Counted from the first letter of the stretch, positions 18,670 to 27,488 are shown. The stretch: 64,000 nt of DNA from Winslowiella arboricola (GCF_025527015.1 NZ_JAODIM010000032.1:1-64000), one strand, 5' to 3'. Notes: generated from the letters alone by a model not told the origin. Program-made: numbers and translations.

Positions 18670-19410
18670 TTAATACTCTTCCCCGGTCACACGGCTGCGA
18701 TAGCTGTCCCAGGTAAAACGTACCCACAGGCTTTTACCAAGACGCATACGATCCATCACGCGTTCGCCAAGCAGGTTGTTCATCCCGGCAATATCGAGAT
18801 TCGACAGCATGCCGGTCGGACGTTTTGATGAGGAGCGGCGGTCAACAATCTGATTGATAATCACCTTCTCGTAGCGCGATTCGGTCTGCATACCGATCTC
18901 ATCAATCACCAGCAGATCGACGGTACTCAGCTCATGGATCAGGCTCTCTTCGGTCACGCCGTTGCCACCGCTGAATGTGCCTTTCATATTGGACATCAGA
19001 TCGGCAACCGTCACCACCAGCACGCTTTTACCACGCAGAATCAGAAAGTTACCAATCGCTGCCGCCAGATGGTTTTTGCCGGTGCCAGGCTTGCCGGAAA
19101 AGACAAAGCTGGCGATGCTGCCGTCAAACTCTTCCGCATACTGCCGCGCACGATCCAGCGCCAGCTGCTGCCCTTCACTCTCAACACGGTAGTTATCAAA
19201 TGAGCAGTTGATATGCAGTTCACGGATGCCGGAGCGTCCAAGAATACGCTGCATTTTCATCGCTCGATTTTCACGGGCAATATCCTGCGAGCGGATGCGC
19301 CCCTGTTCCTGATTCCAGGCAAACAGCTCGGCGCTGTCCTTAAACTTGGGCTTAATATGCGCAGGTACTAAGCGCTGGATTCGTTTAAACAAGTCGGCAC
19401 TGTTTTTCAT
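18670..19410 (-). CDS. dnaC: DNA replication protein DnaC (helicase loader)
   Basis: AAA+ ATPase that loads the DnaB helicase at oriC and at restart forks, 246 residues (E. coli 245). Walker A is FSGKPGTGKNHLAAAIGNF (about residues 104-116), Walker B LLVIDEIGMQTESRYE, and a sensor/arginine-finger region IVDRRSSSKRPTG follows. The N-terminal DnaB-binding part starts MKNSADLFKRIQRLVPAH. The gene follows dnaT with a 2-bp gap, as in E. coli. Confidence 0.97.
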   Translation of the reverse strand: MKNSADLFKRIQRLVPAHIKPKFKDSAELFAWNQEQGRIRSQDIARENRAMKMQRILGRSGIRELHINCSFDNYRVESEGQQLALDRARQYAEEFDGSIASFVFSGKPGTGKNHLAAAIGNFLILRGKSVLVVTVADLMSNMKGTFSGGNGVTEESLIHELSTVDLLVIDEIGMQTESRYEKVIINQIVDRRSSSKRPTGMLSNLDIAGMNNLLGERVMDRMRLGKSLWVRFTWDSYRSRVTGEEY

Positions 19411-19412
19411 CG

Positions 19413-19958
19413 CTAACCTCGAAAGCCATCAGGAATGGATTGGTCAGGTTCAGGAAGATGGTTAAGATCCCGTTTCTGCTGGCCGCCACTGGCGGCGCGA
19501 CTTAACTGGATGCTGCGCGCCAGCTTTTGCTGCCACTGCACATGGTGGAACATGCGCCCTTCCGCCTGCCAGTAGCTGACAAACGAGGCCAGTTCGGCTG
19601 GCGTCACCGCTGAGCTTAATGCCACTCCCCAGACTGCCGCCAGACGAACAAAATCAGCATCCGGCTGCCAGCCCTGATAGAGCGCGAATTTACCGCCAGG
19701 CACCGGGATAGCCTCAGGATGGGCCAGATCGTCATCAAACAGGCTCTCCTCAAGCGCCACATCGGAACGCGCCTGAGAAGAGGCAGCTTCAATCGCCAGC
19801 AGCTGAGCCAGTCGATCCGGCGTCACCGCATACATCACCGGCGCGTTGTTATCGAACACGGCCACCGCGCCCTGCTCAGCAGAAGCCAGCGCAGCAAGCG
19901 GATGTTGGCGAAAGGCATCGAGGCCAATGATCGTTGAGGTTAAGATTTTGACAGACAT
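19413..19958 (-). CDS. dnaT: Primosomal protein DnaT
   Basis: Primosomal protein I, which helps PriA/PriB hand DnaC-DnaB onto stalled-fork DNA. It is 181 residues (E. coli 179). The N-terminus [20 protein letters not shown] and the C-terminal [20 protein letters not shown] are typical. It is the first gene of dnaTC. The 133 bp upstream contains a G-rich purine tract, and I identified no promoter boxes. Confidence 0.95.
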   Translation of the reverse strand: MSVKILTSTIIGLDAFRQHPLAALASAEQGAVAVFDNNAPVMYAVTPDRLAQLLAIEAASSQARSDVALEESLFDDDLAHPEAIPVPGGKFALYQGWQPDADFVRLAAVWGVALSSAVTPAELASFVSYWQAEGRMFHHVQWQQKLARSIQLSRAASGGQQKRDLNHLPEPDQSIPDGFRG

Positions 19959-20091
19959 GGCTCAGTCTCTGGTTGAGGTTAATTCTCAGCAACGGGAGGG
20001 GAGAAAGCTCTCCACCCCCATCTGATTCTAACAATTTTAGAGAGAGAGATCGCATAAATCAGCCGCTGAAGGGCGTAATGGCGACAATAAA

Positions 20092-20739
20092 TCAGTTTTG
20101 CTGCTGCAACTCAAATTGTGGCTTTTTTTCCGGCACCGTTTTCATTGCCCATAAATAGCGTACGCTGGCAAACAGGCAGAAACTGTAGCCGAGCAGTTCG
20201 CTGCCCTCTTCCGCCATATTTTTCACCGTGCGGTGATAACCATCAAGCATCAGATGCTGCCATAACGCCTCGACGCCAAACAGGCGCGAAAACACCAGAA
20301 TCGTCAACAGACCGGCGGCCATCATATTCCATGCCGGATGCTGCAAAAGATGCACCAGTCCGCGCAGGCATTTTTGCAGATGCAACAGCGCGTGAGTCAG
20401 ACAAATCGCCGTCACTGCCAGCGCAAACCATACCCAGGCACCGTGGCGAATCTCATCAAACAGGAAATCCATCTCACGGATCAACATACAGGTAAAAAAC
20501 CCACCGATCAGCTGCAGGCTGGAACGATATTCAGCATGGCGCGCGGCGGCAATAAAAAATGACGAGGCGATTATCGCCAGAATCAGCTCCTGGGCGCCTT
20601 CAGTAAAAGACGTCTCATGCAGGGCATTATTCATCCAGTTTACATCGATATACACCAGCCCCATCATCAGGGACAGAAAAACGGCACAGGCCACAAAAGC
20701 CAAAAGTTTATTGCGAAGGACTACAAGCTCGGACTGCAT
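20092..20739 (-). CDS. Predicted multi-pass membrane protein of unknown function
   Basis: A 215-residue protein with about six hydrophobic segments: roughly residues 12-30, 48-64, 75-86, 102-120, 140-155 and a last one near 190. Charged residues lie between them (IREMDFLFDEIRHGAW) and the C-terminus is a polar, glutamine-rich tail. I do not recognise the family. It is not in an evident operon; the convergent dnaT-side gap and the estA-like gene flank it. Codon use looks native. Confidence 0.8.
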   Translation of the reverse strand: MQSELVVLRNKLLAFVACAVFLSLMMGLVYIDVNWMNNALHETSFTEGAQELILAIIASSFFIAAARHAEYRSSLQLIGGFFTCMLIREMDFLFDEIRHGAWVWFALAVTAICLTHALLHLQKCLRGLVHLLQHPAWNMMAAGLLTILVFSRLFGVEALWQHLMLDGYHRTVKNMAEEGSELLGYSFCLFASVRYLWAMKTVPEKKPQFELQQQN

Positions 20740-20854
20740 AAAATTTCCATAATAATGATTAGCCCGAGAATTATATTTATCCGTGACATTTTAACTTCGC
20801 TTTTGATGCCATAATCCTTAGCGAAGCGGCATGGCGCCTGACGTTAAGCCAAAT

Positions 20855-22846
20855 TCAGAAGCGGGCGCTGACGCCAAGGTTATACATAAATTGTTCGCCA
20901 GAACTGAGACCATCGGTCTGTGAAACCGAGGCAAAGGCCGCCAGGTTTTCCCCCAGAGGCATATGGGCGCCGACCCTGACATCCACCCAGTTGCTGTCCT
21001 GCTCCGCGCTGTCACGCGTAAAAGAGGTTTGCGTCGATTTCAGCCCGCCGCCGGCGCGCCAGACATCATCACCGAACTGGTGGTTATAACTCACTTCCGC
21101 CCAGGGATTCACCCAGCCAAGCTGCGAGTCGAGACGCCAGCCTACCGCGCCAGTCTGCGAATGATATGTCTGATCGTTGAAACGCATTGAAGTACTGAGG
21201 TTGTCCTGTTCGCTATAACCCGCCACTCTGCTGTAATCGACGGCGTACTGCAGCGTCGGGCCGGTGGTCAGCCAGCTGGCAACCGGGAAATCCCAGCCGC
21301 CGGAGACGCGCGCCCCCAGCTGTTTGCCATCGGTTGCGCCCTGCTCACGGCGCGTCGCCGGGCCTAAGGTGATGCGCCGTTCAATATCATCGTAATCTGC
21401 GGTGGCAAAGTGCAGATCGGCGTTCACCCAGCCGCCCTCGAACAATGACAGTTCACTGTAAGCCGACACCAGCCAGCCGCGCATTTTGTAGTCGTAATCA
21501 GGCGTCGGGCGCTGCTTATCGTCAGAAGCGGACACCAGCGCCCCCACCAGCCAGCGATCGGTCAGTTTATAATCGACACCCAGAGTCAGATTATGGGTGG
21601 TGGCATTGCCATCCCCCAGTTCACGATTAACATCATTATGCTGACCGGCATAACCGCCATACACACTCAGCGAGCCCTGTGGATTATTGCTATGGCGCTG
21701 CTGTTGCAGGCGGCTGTCGAGGGTATTGCGCATATCACGCGCCATTGCCTGGGTCGCCTGATTGAGCGCCATCACCTGCACCGGCGCATCCAGCACCGAC
21801 TGCATATAGTCGCCGATTAACAGATGGACATTCGGGCTGGGATGCAGCGGATCGGCAAACAGATACGCCTGCTCACGGGCGAAACCGGGCGTCGAGACGC
21901 TGCACACTGCCGCAGAAACGCCAGGCGGACAAGCCATTCCGGCAGTATTACTTAGCCCGTAACGCGCCGGATCTGCCAGCACCTCATTAAACAGGCCATT
22001 GACGTCAACGCGCACGATATTGCCGTTAAATGAGGCTAAATAGCGATCTTCCTGCTGATTGTAGCTATCGGTCAGCGCCGCCAGCTGACTGCTAAGCTGC
22101 TGCCAGCTGGCATAGAGCTGATCGGCAATTGCCTGTTGCAGTGCTGGCACCGTAGTGAGCGCACCCGCTGCGGCAACCATCGCATCCTGAATCGCCTGCT
22201 GCCGTGCCGCGCTGTTTAAGGTGCTCTGGCTGTTTAGCGACTGAAAAGCCAGCGCCAGCGCGGTATCCGCCACCGGCAATAAACCCACGCTGATAACCTG
22301 TTGCAGTAAGGCTGGCGTGGCGCCAACATTCGGCACTGTCGGCACAATCACCGTACTGGCGCCGGCAGCCACCAGCGTCTGCACCTGGCTGGCGGCGGCA
22401 AATGCACTGTTGTTGACGATTTCCGTTGCCGACCCCGGATTCAGCGCTGCAGCGGCAAGGTCATTACCGCCAACCCAGTGAATATAGAGGCCATTGCCAT
22501 CAGCACGCCCTCCGGTGGCGTTCAGATAATTATCAACCTGCTGCTGAGTATTATCGGCCGGGTTAAGCGCCGCCACCGCCACCGCATTGCCGGCGGCATA
22601 GTTGGTGCCGCCATCATCCGAAGGACGCAGCGTCTGATTAATTTTTTCCGCCAGAATATCGTCATACAGCGGATGCGTGGCGCCATCCCAGGTGTAGCGG
22701 CCGTTATTGCCGCTATCGCTCAGGCTGTCGCCAAACACATACAGCTGATCCCAGGCATGCGCCTGAAGGGTAAGGGTTAAAAGCCAGGCCGTTAACAGCC
22801 CCCCAAAGGCTAAACGGCGACCACTCCACTCTCTTTTCTGCAGCAT
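20855..22846 (-). CDS. GDSL-type autotransporter esterase/lipase (EstA-like)
   Basis: A 663-residue outer-membrane autotransporter. Residues 1-31 are a signal peptide ending AHA. A GDSL/SGNH hydrolase passenger follows, with nucleophile Ser41 in VFGDSLSDSGN, the oxyanion block WVGGNDLAA, and the catalytic Asp-His in LFADPLHPSPN. About the last 280 residues are an autotransporter beta-barrel (GSLSVYGGYAGQ onward) ending in Phe, as required for barrel insertion. Related enzymes are Pseudomonas EstA and Serratia EstA, esterases displayed on the cell surface. The gene is monocistronic and divergent from tag. Confidence 0.92.
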   Translation of the reverse strand: MLQKREWSGRRLAFGGLLTAWLLTLTLQAHAWDQLYVFGDSLSDSGNNGRYTWDGATHPLYDDILAEKINQTLRPSDDGGTNYAAGNAVAVAALNPADNTQQQVDNYLNATGGRADGNGLYIHWVGGNDLAAAALNPGSATEIVNNSAFAAASQVQTLVAAGASTVIVPTVPNVGATPALLQQVISVGLLPVADTALALAFQSLNSQSTLNSAARQQAIQDAMVAAAGALTTVPALQQAIADQLYASWQQLSSQLAALTDSYNQQEDRYLASFNGNIVRVDVNGLFNEVLADPARYGLSNTAGMACPPGVSAAVCSVSTPGFAREQAYLFADPLHPSPNVHLLIGDYMQSVLDAPVQVMALNQATQAMARDMRNTLDSRLQQQRHSNNPQGSLSVYGGYAGQHNDVNRELGDGNATTHNLTLGVDYKLTDRWLVGALVSASDDKQRPTPDYDYKMRGWLVSAYSELSLFEGGWVNADLHFATADYDDIERRITLGPATRREQGATDGKQLGARVSGGWDFPVASWLTTGPTLQYAVDYSRVAGYSEQDNLSTSMRFNDQTYHSQTGAVGWRLDSQLGWVNPWAEVSYNHQFGDDVWRAGGGLKSTQTSFTRDSAEQDSNWVDVRVGAHMPLGENLAAFASVSQTDGLSSGEQFMYNLGVSARF

Positions 22847-23003
22847 CGTCCGACTCCAAAAAAAGAGCCAAATTGGCGAGTTGTTAGTATTATTTATCAG
22901 TCATAGTGTCACTTTATCCTACTGGTTAACTATTGACCGATCAAATGCCACGTCAAGGATAAAACCAACAAATTTTGCGCCTTTAGCAGGAAGGGATTTG
23001 AAA

Positions 23004-23567
23004 ATGCAACGATGCGGCTGGGTAACACAAGATCCTCTCTACCTGACTTATCACGACAGCGAGTGGGGCATTCCGCAAACGAAGGGCAAAGCGCTGTATG
23101 AAATGATCTGCCTTGAAGGCCAGCAGGCAGGGCTGTCGTGGATTACCGTATTAAAGAAACGCGAAAACTATCGCCGCGCCTTTAAAGGTTTTGATCCCAG
23201 TGCAGTGGCGCTGATGGGGGAAGAGGAACTTGATGTGTTAATGCAGGACAGCGGACTGATTCGCCATCGCGGCAAGCTGACAGCAATTATGGTTAATGCC
23301 CGCGCATATCTGGCGATGGAAGCCAGTGGCGAGGATTTCGCCGATTTTATCTGGAGTTTTGTCGACCACCGGCCGCAGATCAATCATCTGACCAGCCTCG
23401 CCGGGGCGCCGGCTAAAACCGCGGCTTCCGATGCGCTATCAAAAGCGTTAAAAAAACGCGGCTTTAAATTTGTCGGCTCAACCACCTGTTACGCATTTAT
23501 GCAGGCCTGCGGGCTGGTTAACGATCATGTGACCGACTGCTTTTGCCATCCAGATAACCTTTCGTAG
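23004..23567 (+). CDS. tag: DNA-3-methyladenine glycosylase I
   Basis: Constitutive base-excision repair glycosylase that removes 3-methyladenine. From the ATG at 23004 (AAGGGA upstream) it is 187 residues, the same as E. coli Tag. The zinc ligands fall exactly at the expected places: Cys4 and His17 (QRCGW, YHDSEWG), His175 and Cys179 (NDHVTDCFCH). The catalytic-site stretch EMICLEGQQAGLSWITVLKK is present. In E. coli tag also lies near yiaD, so this is conserved order. Confidence 0.97.
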   Translation: MQRCGWVTQDPLYLTYHDSEWGIPQTKGKALYEMICLEGQQAGLSWITVLKKRENYRRAFKGFDPSAVALMGEEELDVLMQDSGLIRHRGKLTAIMVNARAYLAMEASGEDFADFIWSFVDHRPQINHLTSLAGAPAKTAASDALSKALKKRGFKFVGSTTCYAFMQACGLVNDHVTDCFCHPDNLS

Positions 23568-23614
23568 CGCAGATTTACACTTTAAGACCTAATCTTAGAG
23601 TTTTCCCTCACATT

Positions 23615-23638
23615 TAAGCGGCATAATTGTGCCGCTTA
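23615..23638. terminator. Hairpin between tag and yiaD
   Basis: A 9-bp perfect stem (TAAGCGGCA/TGCCGCTTA) with a 6-base loop lies about 50 bp after the tag stop and 45 bp before yiaD. No T-run follows on the plus strand, so it could be a weak terminator for tag or a leader hairpin of yiaD. Confidence 0.45.
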
Positions 23639-23682
23639 TAGATGTAATTACATCTTCCAGAAAGACGTTTGAGGGAACACCC

Positions 23683-24342
23683 ATGAAAAAAAGCATTATC
23701 ACCATCGCCTTGTTACTGAGCGGCACTATTGCCCTTTCCGGCTGTACCACTAACCCTTATACCGGCGAATCCCAGGCGGGCAAAGCCGGTATCGGCGCCG
23801 GACTGGGCGCGGCCTTAGGCGCAGGTGTCGGCGTACTCTCATCTTCGAAGAAAGACCGCGGTAAAGGCGCGCTGATTGGCGCCGCCGCAGGTGCGGCACT
23901 CGGCGGCGGTGCAGGTTATTATATGGATGTGCAGGAAGCTAAACTGCGTGAGAAGATGAAAGGCACCGGCGTCAGCGTGACGCGAAACGGTGACAATATC
24001 ATTCTCAATATGCCAAATAACGTCACTTTCGATTCCAGCAGCAGCACGCTGAAACCGGCGGGCGCCAACACCCTGACCGGCGTGGCGATGGTGCTGAAAG
24101 AGTATCCAAAAACCGCAGTGACGATTATCGGCCATACCGACAGCACCGGCACCCGGGCGCTGAATATGACGCTGTCACAGCAGCGCGCTGACAGTGTCGG
24201 CAGTTCACTGATTACCCAGGGCGTGGCGGCAAACCGCATCCGCACCCAGGGACTGGGACCGGATCATCCGATTGCCAGTAACAGTACCGCAGATGGCAAA
24301 GCGCAAAACCGCCGTGTAGAAATTACCCTGAGCCCGCTGTAA
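23683..24342 (+). CDS. yiaD: OmpA-family outer membrane lipoprotein YiaD
   Basis: A 219-residue lipoprotein (E. coli YiaD 219). The signal peptide ends in lipobox LSGC with Cys21. A glycine-zipper region follows (GIGAGLGAALGAGVGVL, ALIGAAAGAALGGGAGY), then a C-terminal OmpA peptidoglycan-binding domain with the diaminopimelate-site motif GHTDSTGTRALNMTLSQQRA. The ATG at 23683 has GAGGGA about 6 bases upstream. It anchors in the outer membrane and binds the cell wall. Confidence 0.96.
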   Translation: MKKSIITIALLLSGTIALSGCTTNPYTGESQAGKAGIGAGLGAALGAGVGVLSSSKKDRGKGALIGAAAGAALGGGAGYYMDVQEAKLREKMKGTGVSVTRNGDNIILNMPNNVTFDSSSSTLKPAGANTLTGVAMVLKEYPKTAVTIIGHTDSTGTRALNMTLSQQRADSVGSSLITQGVAANRIRTQGLGPDHPIASNSTADGKAQNRRVEITLSPL

Positions 24343-24355
24343 TTCCCTCAGGCCG

Positions 24356-24379
24356 ACAGGGGCGACACACTGCCCCTGT
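24356..24379 (+). terminator. Probable terminator after yiaD
   Basis: An 8-bp perfect stem (ACAGGGGC/GCCCCTGT) with an 8-base loop lies 13 bp past the yiaD stop. It is followed by TATCTCC, a weak U-tract, so termination may be partial. It separates yiaD from the ptxS-like gene. Confidence 0.6.
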
Positions 24380-24448
24380 TATCTCCGCTATTAACGTCGG
24401 CTAAAAAGCTGTGCTAGTCTCTGGCCCAATCGAATGCAGAGGATAGCC

Positions 24449-25471
24449 ATGAAGCGCAAGGCCGCACGAGCCACCATCAGCGATGTCGCAAAAGCGGCAA
24501 GTACCGGCAAAACCAGTGTTTCGCGTTATCTTAACGGCGAACATCATGCGCTTTCCGCCGCACTCAAACAGCGAATTGAAGAGGCGATTGCCGCCCTTGA
24601 TTATCGTCCCAGCCAGATGGCGCGCGGGCTGAAGCGTGGCCGTACCCGTCTGATCGGCCTGATTATCGCCGATATCACCAATCCCTATTCTGTTGATGTG
24701 CTGTCCGGCATTGAAGCCGCCTGCCGCGCGCAGGGTTTTACCCTGCTGGTGTGTAACACCAATAACGAAGTGGATCAGGAGCGCCACTATCTGCAACTGC
24801 TGAGCAGTTATCAGGTGGAAGGTATTGTGGTCAACGCCGTCGGCATGCGCGAAGAGGCGCTGAGTATGCTGCAACAGTCGCTGCTGCCGATGGTGCTGAT
24901 TGACCGTAAAATCCCTGATTTCGCCTGTGATGTGGTCGGCCTGAATAACGCCGAAGCCGCCAGTGTCGCTACCGAGCATCTGCTGGCTAACGGTTATCAG
25001 GCGATTCTGTTTCTCAGCGAACCGCTGGGACTGGTTAACACCCGTCTCGAACGTTTACAGGCGTTTAAAGCCACCGCGCAACGCCATCAGCTGGCCAGCG
25101 CCGAGCAGGCTGAAGCCGCACTCAATGAAGCAGCGAAACTCGACAGCATTCTGCGCGACTTTTACCAGCGTCATCAGCAGCATAACTGCGCGGTGATGGT
25201 GGCAAACGGTTCGTTAACCCTGCAAGTGGCGCGCGCGCTACGCCGTCTTGGCCTGCGCTGGGGGCCGGACATCGGCCTGCTGGGTTTTGATGAGCTGGAG
25301 TGGGCCGAGCTGGCGGGCGTCGGCATCACCACCTTAAAACAACCGACCTGGCAGATTGGCTATGCCGCTCTGCAACAGGTGATTCGCCGGATTGACGGCG
25401 ACGAACAACCGCTGGCCGAACAGATGTTTCCCGGCGAGCTGGTGATTCGCGGTTCCACCTCTCCGCAATAA
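24449..25471 (+). CDS. LacI-family repressor, PtxS-like (2-ketogluconate regulator)
   Basis: A LacI/GalR regulator of about 340 residues. The N-terminal helix-turn-helix is visible (ATISDVAKAASTGKTSVSRYLNGE), with the hinge region ALDYRPSQMARGLKRGRT. The rest is a periplasmic-binding-like effector domain. I start it at the ATG 24449 (MKRKAARATISDVAK); 24434 is an alternative five codons earlier. It immediately precedes genes matching kguE-kguK-kguT-kguD, the operon PtxS controls in Pseudomonas, and a PtxS-operator-like palindrome lies between it and kguE. Repression relieved by 2-ketogluconate is the likely mode. Confidence 0.85.
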   Translation: MKRKAARATISDVAKAASTGKTSVSRYLNGEHHALSAALKQRIEEAIAALDYRPSQMARGLKRGRTRLIGLIIADITNPYSVDVLSGIEAACRAQGFTLLVCNTNNEVDQERHYLQLLSSYQVEGIVVNAVGMREEALSMLQQSLLPMVLIDRKIPDFACDVVGLNNAEAASVATEHLLANGYQAILFLSEPLGLVNTRLERLQAFKATAQRHQLASAEQAEAALNEAAKLDSILRDFYQRHQQHNCAVMVANGSLTLQVARALRRLGLRWGPDIGLLGFDELEWAELAGVGITTLKQPTWQIGYAALQQVIRRIDGDEQPLAEQMFPGELVIRGSTSPQ

Positions 25472-25481
25472 TTAATCCCGC

Positions 25482-25540
25482 GGGCGGCGAGAACGCCGCC
25501 CCTACATCCGTAATCCGTAGGGGCGGCGTTTTCGCCGCCC
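25482..25540. repeat. REP pair between the ptxS-like gene and kguE
   Basis: Copies at 25482-25505 (ending CTAC) and 25517-25540 (beginning GTAG), head-to-head as at 1-60. The second copy has a TTTT instead of a TTCT loop. It starts 10 bp after the ptxS-like stop and may insulate that gene from the kgu promoter. Confidence 0.85.
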
Positions 25541-25590
25541 CTGCCAATACCTGCCGTTCCACGGCAAATAATCCTAAATTTTGCTCACAT

Positions 25591-25606
25591 CGTGAGCGCG
25601 ATCATA
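25591..25606. promoter_or_regulatory. Possible CRP site and promoter of the kgu operon
   Basis: CGTGA-N6-TCATA has one mismatch per CRP half-site. It overlaps a candidate promoter: TTGCTC at 25581 and CATAAT 16 bases on. It lies directly upstream of the PtxS-like palindrome, an arrangement that would fit repression by road-block and activation when glucose is absent. Weak evidence on its own. Confidence 0.35.
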
Positions 25607-25630
25607 ATTTCACACTCTGCTCCTTTGCTT

Positions 25631-25644
25631 TGGAACCGGTTCCA
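25631..25644. promoter_or_regulatory. PtxS-like operator upstream of kguE
   Basis: TGGAACCGGTTCCA is a perfect 14-bp palindrome. The established PtxS operator of Pseudomonas is TGAAACCGGTTTCA, differing only at one symmetric position in each half. It lies 45 bp before the kguE start and just downstream of the candidate promoter, consistent with repression by the LacI-type protein encoded upstream. Confidence 0.8.
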
Positions 25645-25689
25645 TTTAACGTTTTTATAACGTCGAGACACACCGGACCGGAGGAAAGT

Positions 25690-26439
25690 GTGAAAAGAGA
25701 AGTGATTGTGGTGACCGCTGCTTATGGTCAGCAACAGGTTAAAGCCGCGGGTGGTCAGCAAGGTTTACTGCCGGTTATTGCCGAAGCGGGCGCTGATGGC
25801 GTTGAAATTCGCCGTGAACTGTTGAGTGCAGAAGAGCTTCAGCGCTTGCCTGAACTGGGCCACGCGATTAAACAGCATCAGCTGATCGCCTTTTATTCGG
25901 TGCCCGAGGCGCTGTTTATGGCTGACGGCACGCTAAATCCGCAGCTTGATCAGCGGGTTGATGAAGCCAGCCAGCTCAATGCCCAGCTGCTGAAATTCTC
26001 GCTGGGTAACTATGCGCGCGGTTTTGATTGCCAGGCGCTGCAACAGCGGCTGGCGGCTTATCCGCTGCATGTGGTGGTAGAAAATGACCAGACCGAATCT
26101 GGCAAACGCCAGCCGCTGGAAGATTTTTTTGCTGATTGCGCCGCGGTACGGATGCCCAACAGCATGACCTTTGATATGGCGAACTGGCTGTGGGTGGGCG
26201 ATGACCCGCGCGTGGCGGCCGAAAATCTCGGACGTTTTGTCAGCTATGTACATGTTAAAGCCGCCGCCGCGCATCACGACACGTACCGCGCCGTGGCGCT
26301 CGATGATAGCGACGGATCATGGCGTGAGCTGCTGAAACGGCTGCCTGCGGATGTGCCGCGCGGTATTGAGTTTCCACTGGAAGGTGACGACCTGACCGCC
26401 GTTACCCGTTACTACGTTAACCTGCTGCGCGAGGAGTGA
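25690..26439 (+). CDS. kguE: Sugar-phosphate isomerase/epimerase family protein KguE
   Basis: A 249-residue TIM-barrel protein of the xylose-isomerase-like/AP-endonuclease-2 family. The GTG at 25690 is preferred because GGAGGA lies 4 bases before it and the protein then begins VKREVIVVTAAYG. Putative metal ligands sit in VVENDQTESG, SMTFDMANWLW, SYVHVKAAAA and RGIEFPLEGDD. In Pseudomonas kguE is the first gene of the 2-ketogluconate operon, but its enzymatic role is not firmly known. It ends 4 bp before kguK. Confidence 0.82.
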   Translation: MKREVIVVTAAYGQQQVKAAGGQQGLLPVIAEAGADGVEIRRELLSAEELQRLPELGHAIKQHQLIAFYSVPEALFMADGTLNPQLDQRVDEASQLNAQLLKFSLGNYARGFDCQALQQRLAAYPLHVVVENDQTESGKRQPLEDFFADCAAVRMPNSMTFDMANWLWVGDDPRVAAENLGRFVSYVHVKAAAAHHDTYRAVALDDSDGSWRELLKRLPADVPRGIEFPLEGDDLTAVTRYYVNLLREE

Positions 26440-26443
26440 TCGG

Positions 26444-27397
26444 ATGACAACCCATACAAATGGCACGCTGGATGCGGTCACCATAGGCGAAGCGATGGCG
26501 ATGTTTGTGGCGCGCGAAACCGGTGATTTGGCGGCGGCAGAGAGTTTTATCAAACGGATTGCCGGCGCGGAACTGAATGTGGCAATTGGTCTGGCGCGCC
26601 TCGGCCTGAATGTCGGCTGGGTCAGCCGCGTCGGCGATGACTCATTTGGCCGCTTTACCTGCCAGCAGCTGGATAAAGAGCGGGTCGATCGCCGTCAGGT
26701 AACGGTCGATAAACGCTATGCCACCGGTTTTCAGCTGAAGTCGAAAGTTGATGATGGCTCCGATCCGCTGGTGGAGTACTTCCGCAAAGGCTCCGCCGCC
26801 AGTCATCTTTCGGTTGACGATTTTGACCGCGATTACTTTGGCGCGGCGCGCCATCTTCATCTGAGCGGCGTCGCAGCGGCGCTTTCCGACAGCTCGCTGG
26901 AACTCGCTAAATATGCCGCCAAAGAGATGCGATCGCTGGGGAAAACCATCTCTTTCGATCCCAATCTGCGCCCGGTGCTGTGGTCCAGCGAGCGCGAAAT
27001 GGTGAAGCAACTTAACCTGCTGGCCGAATATGCCGACTGGGTATTACCGGGTGAAAAAGAGGGGAAAATCCTCACCGGCTATAGCCAGCCGGAAGCGATG
27101 GCTGACTTCTGGCTCGATAAGGGCGTGAAGGCGGTGATCATTAAAACCGGCAGTGACGGCGCCTGGTATAAAACCGCGCAAGGCGAGAAAGGCCAGGTCG
27201 CCGCCGTCAGAGTGGAAAACGTGGTGGATACCGTTGGCGCAGGCGATGGCTTTGCGGTTGGCGTGATCAGCGCGTTACTGGAAGGGAAAACGTTGCCGCA
27301 GGCGATTAAACGCGGCAACAAAATCGGTTCACTGGCGATTCAGGTGATCGGCGACAGCGAAGGGCTGCCGACGCGCGCTGAGCTTGGCGACGATTAA
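26444..27397 (+). CDS. kguK: 2-Ketogluconate kinase (PfkB family)
   Basis: A 317-residue PfkB/ribokinase-type sugar kinase. The N-terminal signature AVTIGEAMAMFVAR and the C-terminal DTVGAGDGFAVGVISALL with the catalytic Asp are clear, and SFDPNLRPVLW is typical of 2-keto-sugar-acid kinases. In context it should phosphorylate 2-ketogluconate to 2-keto-6-phosphogluconate. 2-Keto-3-deoxygluconate kinase (KdgK) is the nearest alternative by sequence, and the neighbouring kguE/kguT genes decide for KguK. GAGGAG lies just upstream within the end of kguE, indicating coupled translation. Confidence 0.85.
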   Translation: MTTHTNGTLDAVTIGEAMAMFVARETGDLAAAESFIKRIAGAELNVAIGLARLGLNVGWVSRVGDDSFGRFTCQQLDKERVDRRQVTVDKRYATGFQLKSKVDDGSDPLVEYFRKGSAASHLSVDDFDRDYFGAARHLHLSGVAAALSDSSLELAKYAAKEMRSLGKTISFDPNLRPVLWSSEREMVKQLNLLAEYADWVLPGEKEGKILTGYSQPEAMADFWLDKGVKAVIIKTGSDGAWYKTAQGEKGQVAAVRVENVVDTVGAGDGFAVGVISALLEGKTLPQAIKRGNKIGSLAIQVIGDSEGLPTRAELGDD

Positions 27398-27488
27398 CGT
27401 TGCCGCGAATTGTCGTGCCCTGCAAATAACGAAATCGCATCGATCTCCCTGAGAGCAGAATGCGGCCACCTCAACAGAGGATAACATT

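Noticed and set aside
19990-20020. Imperfect hairpin upstream of dnaT (GGGGAGA...TCTCCACCCC)
   Set aside because: Interrupted stem and no T-run; too weak to call a terminator or regulatory element.
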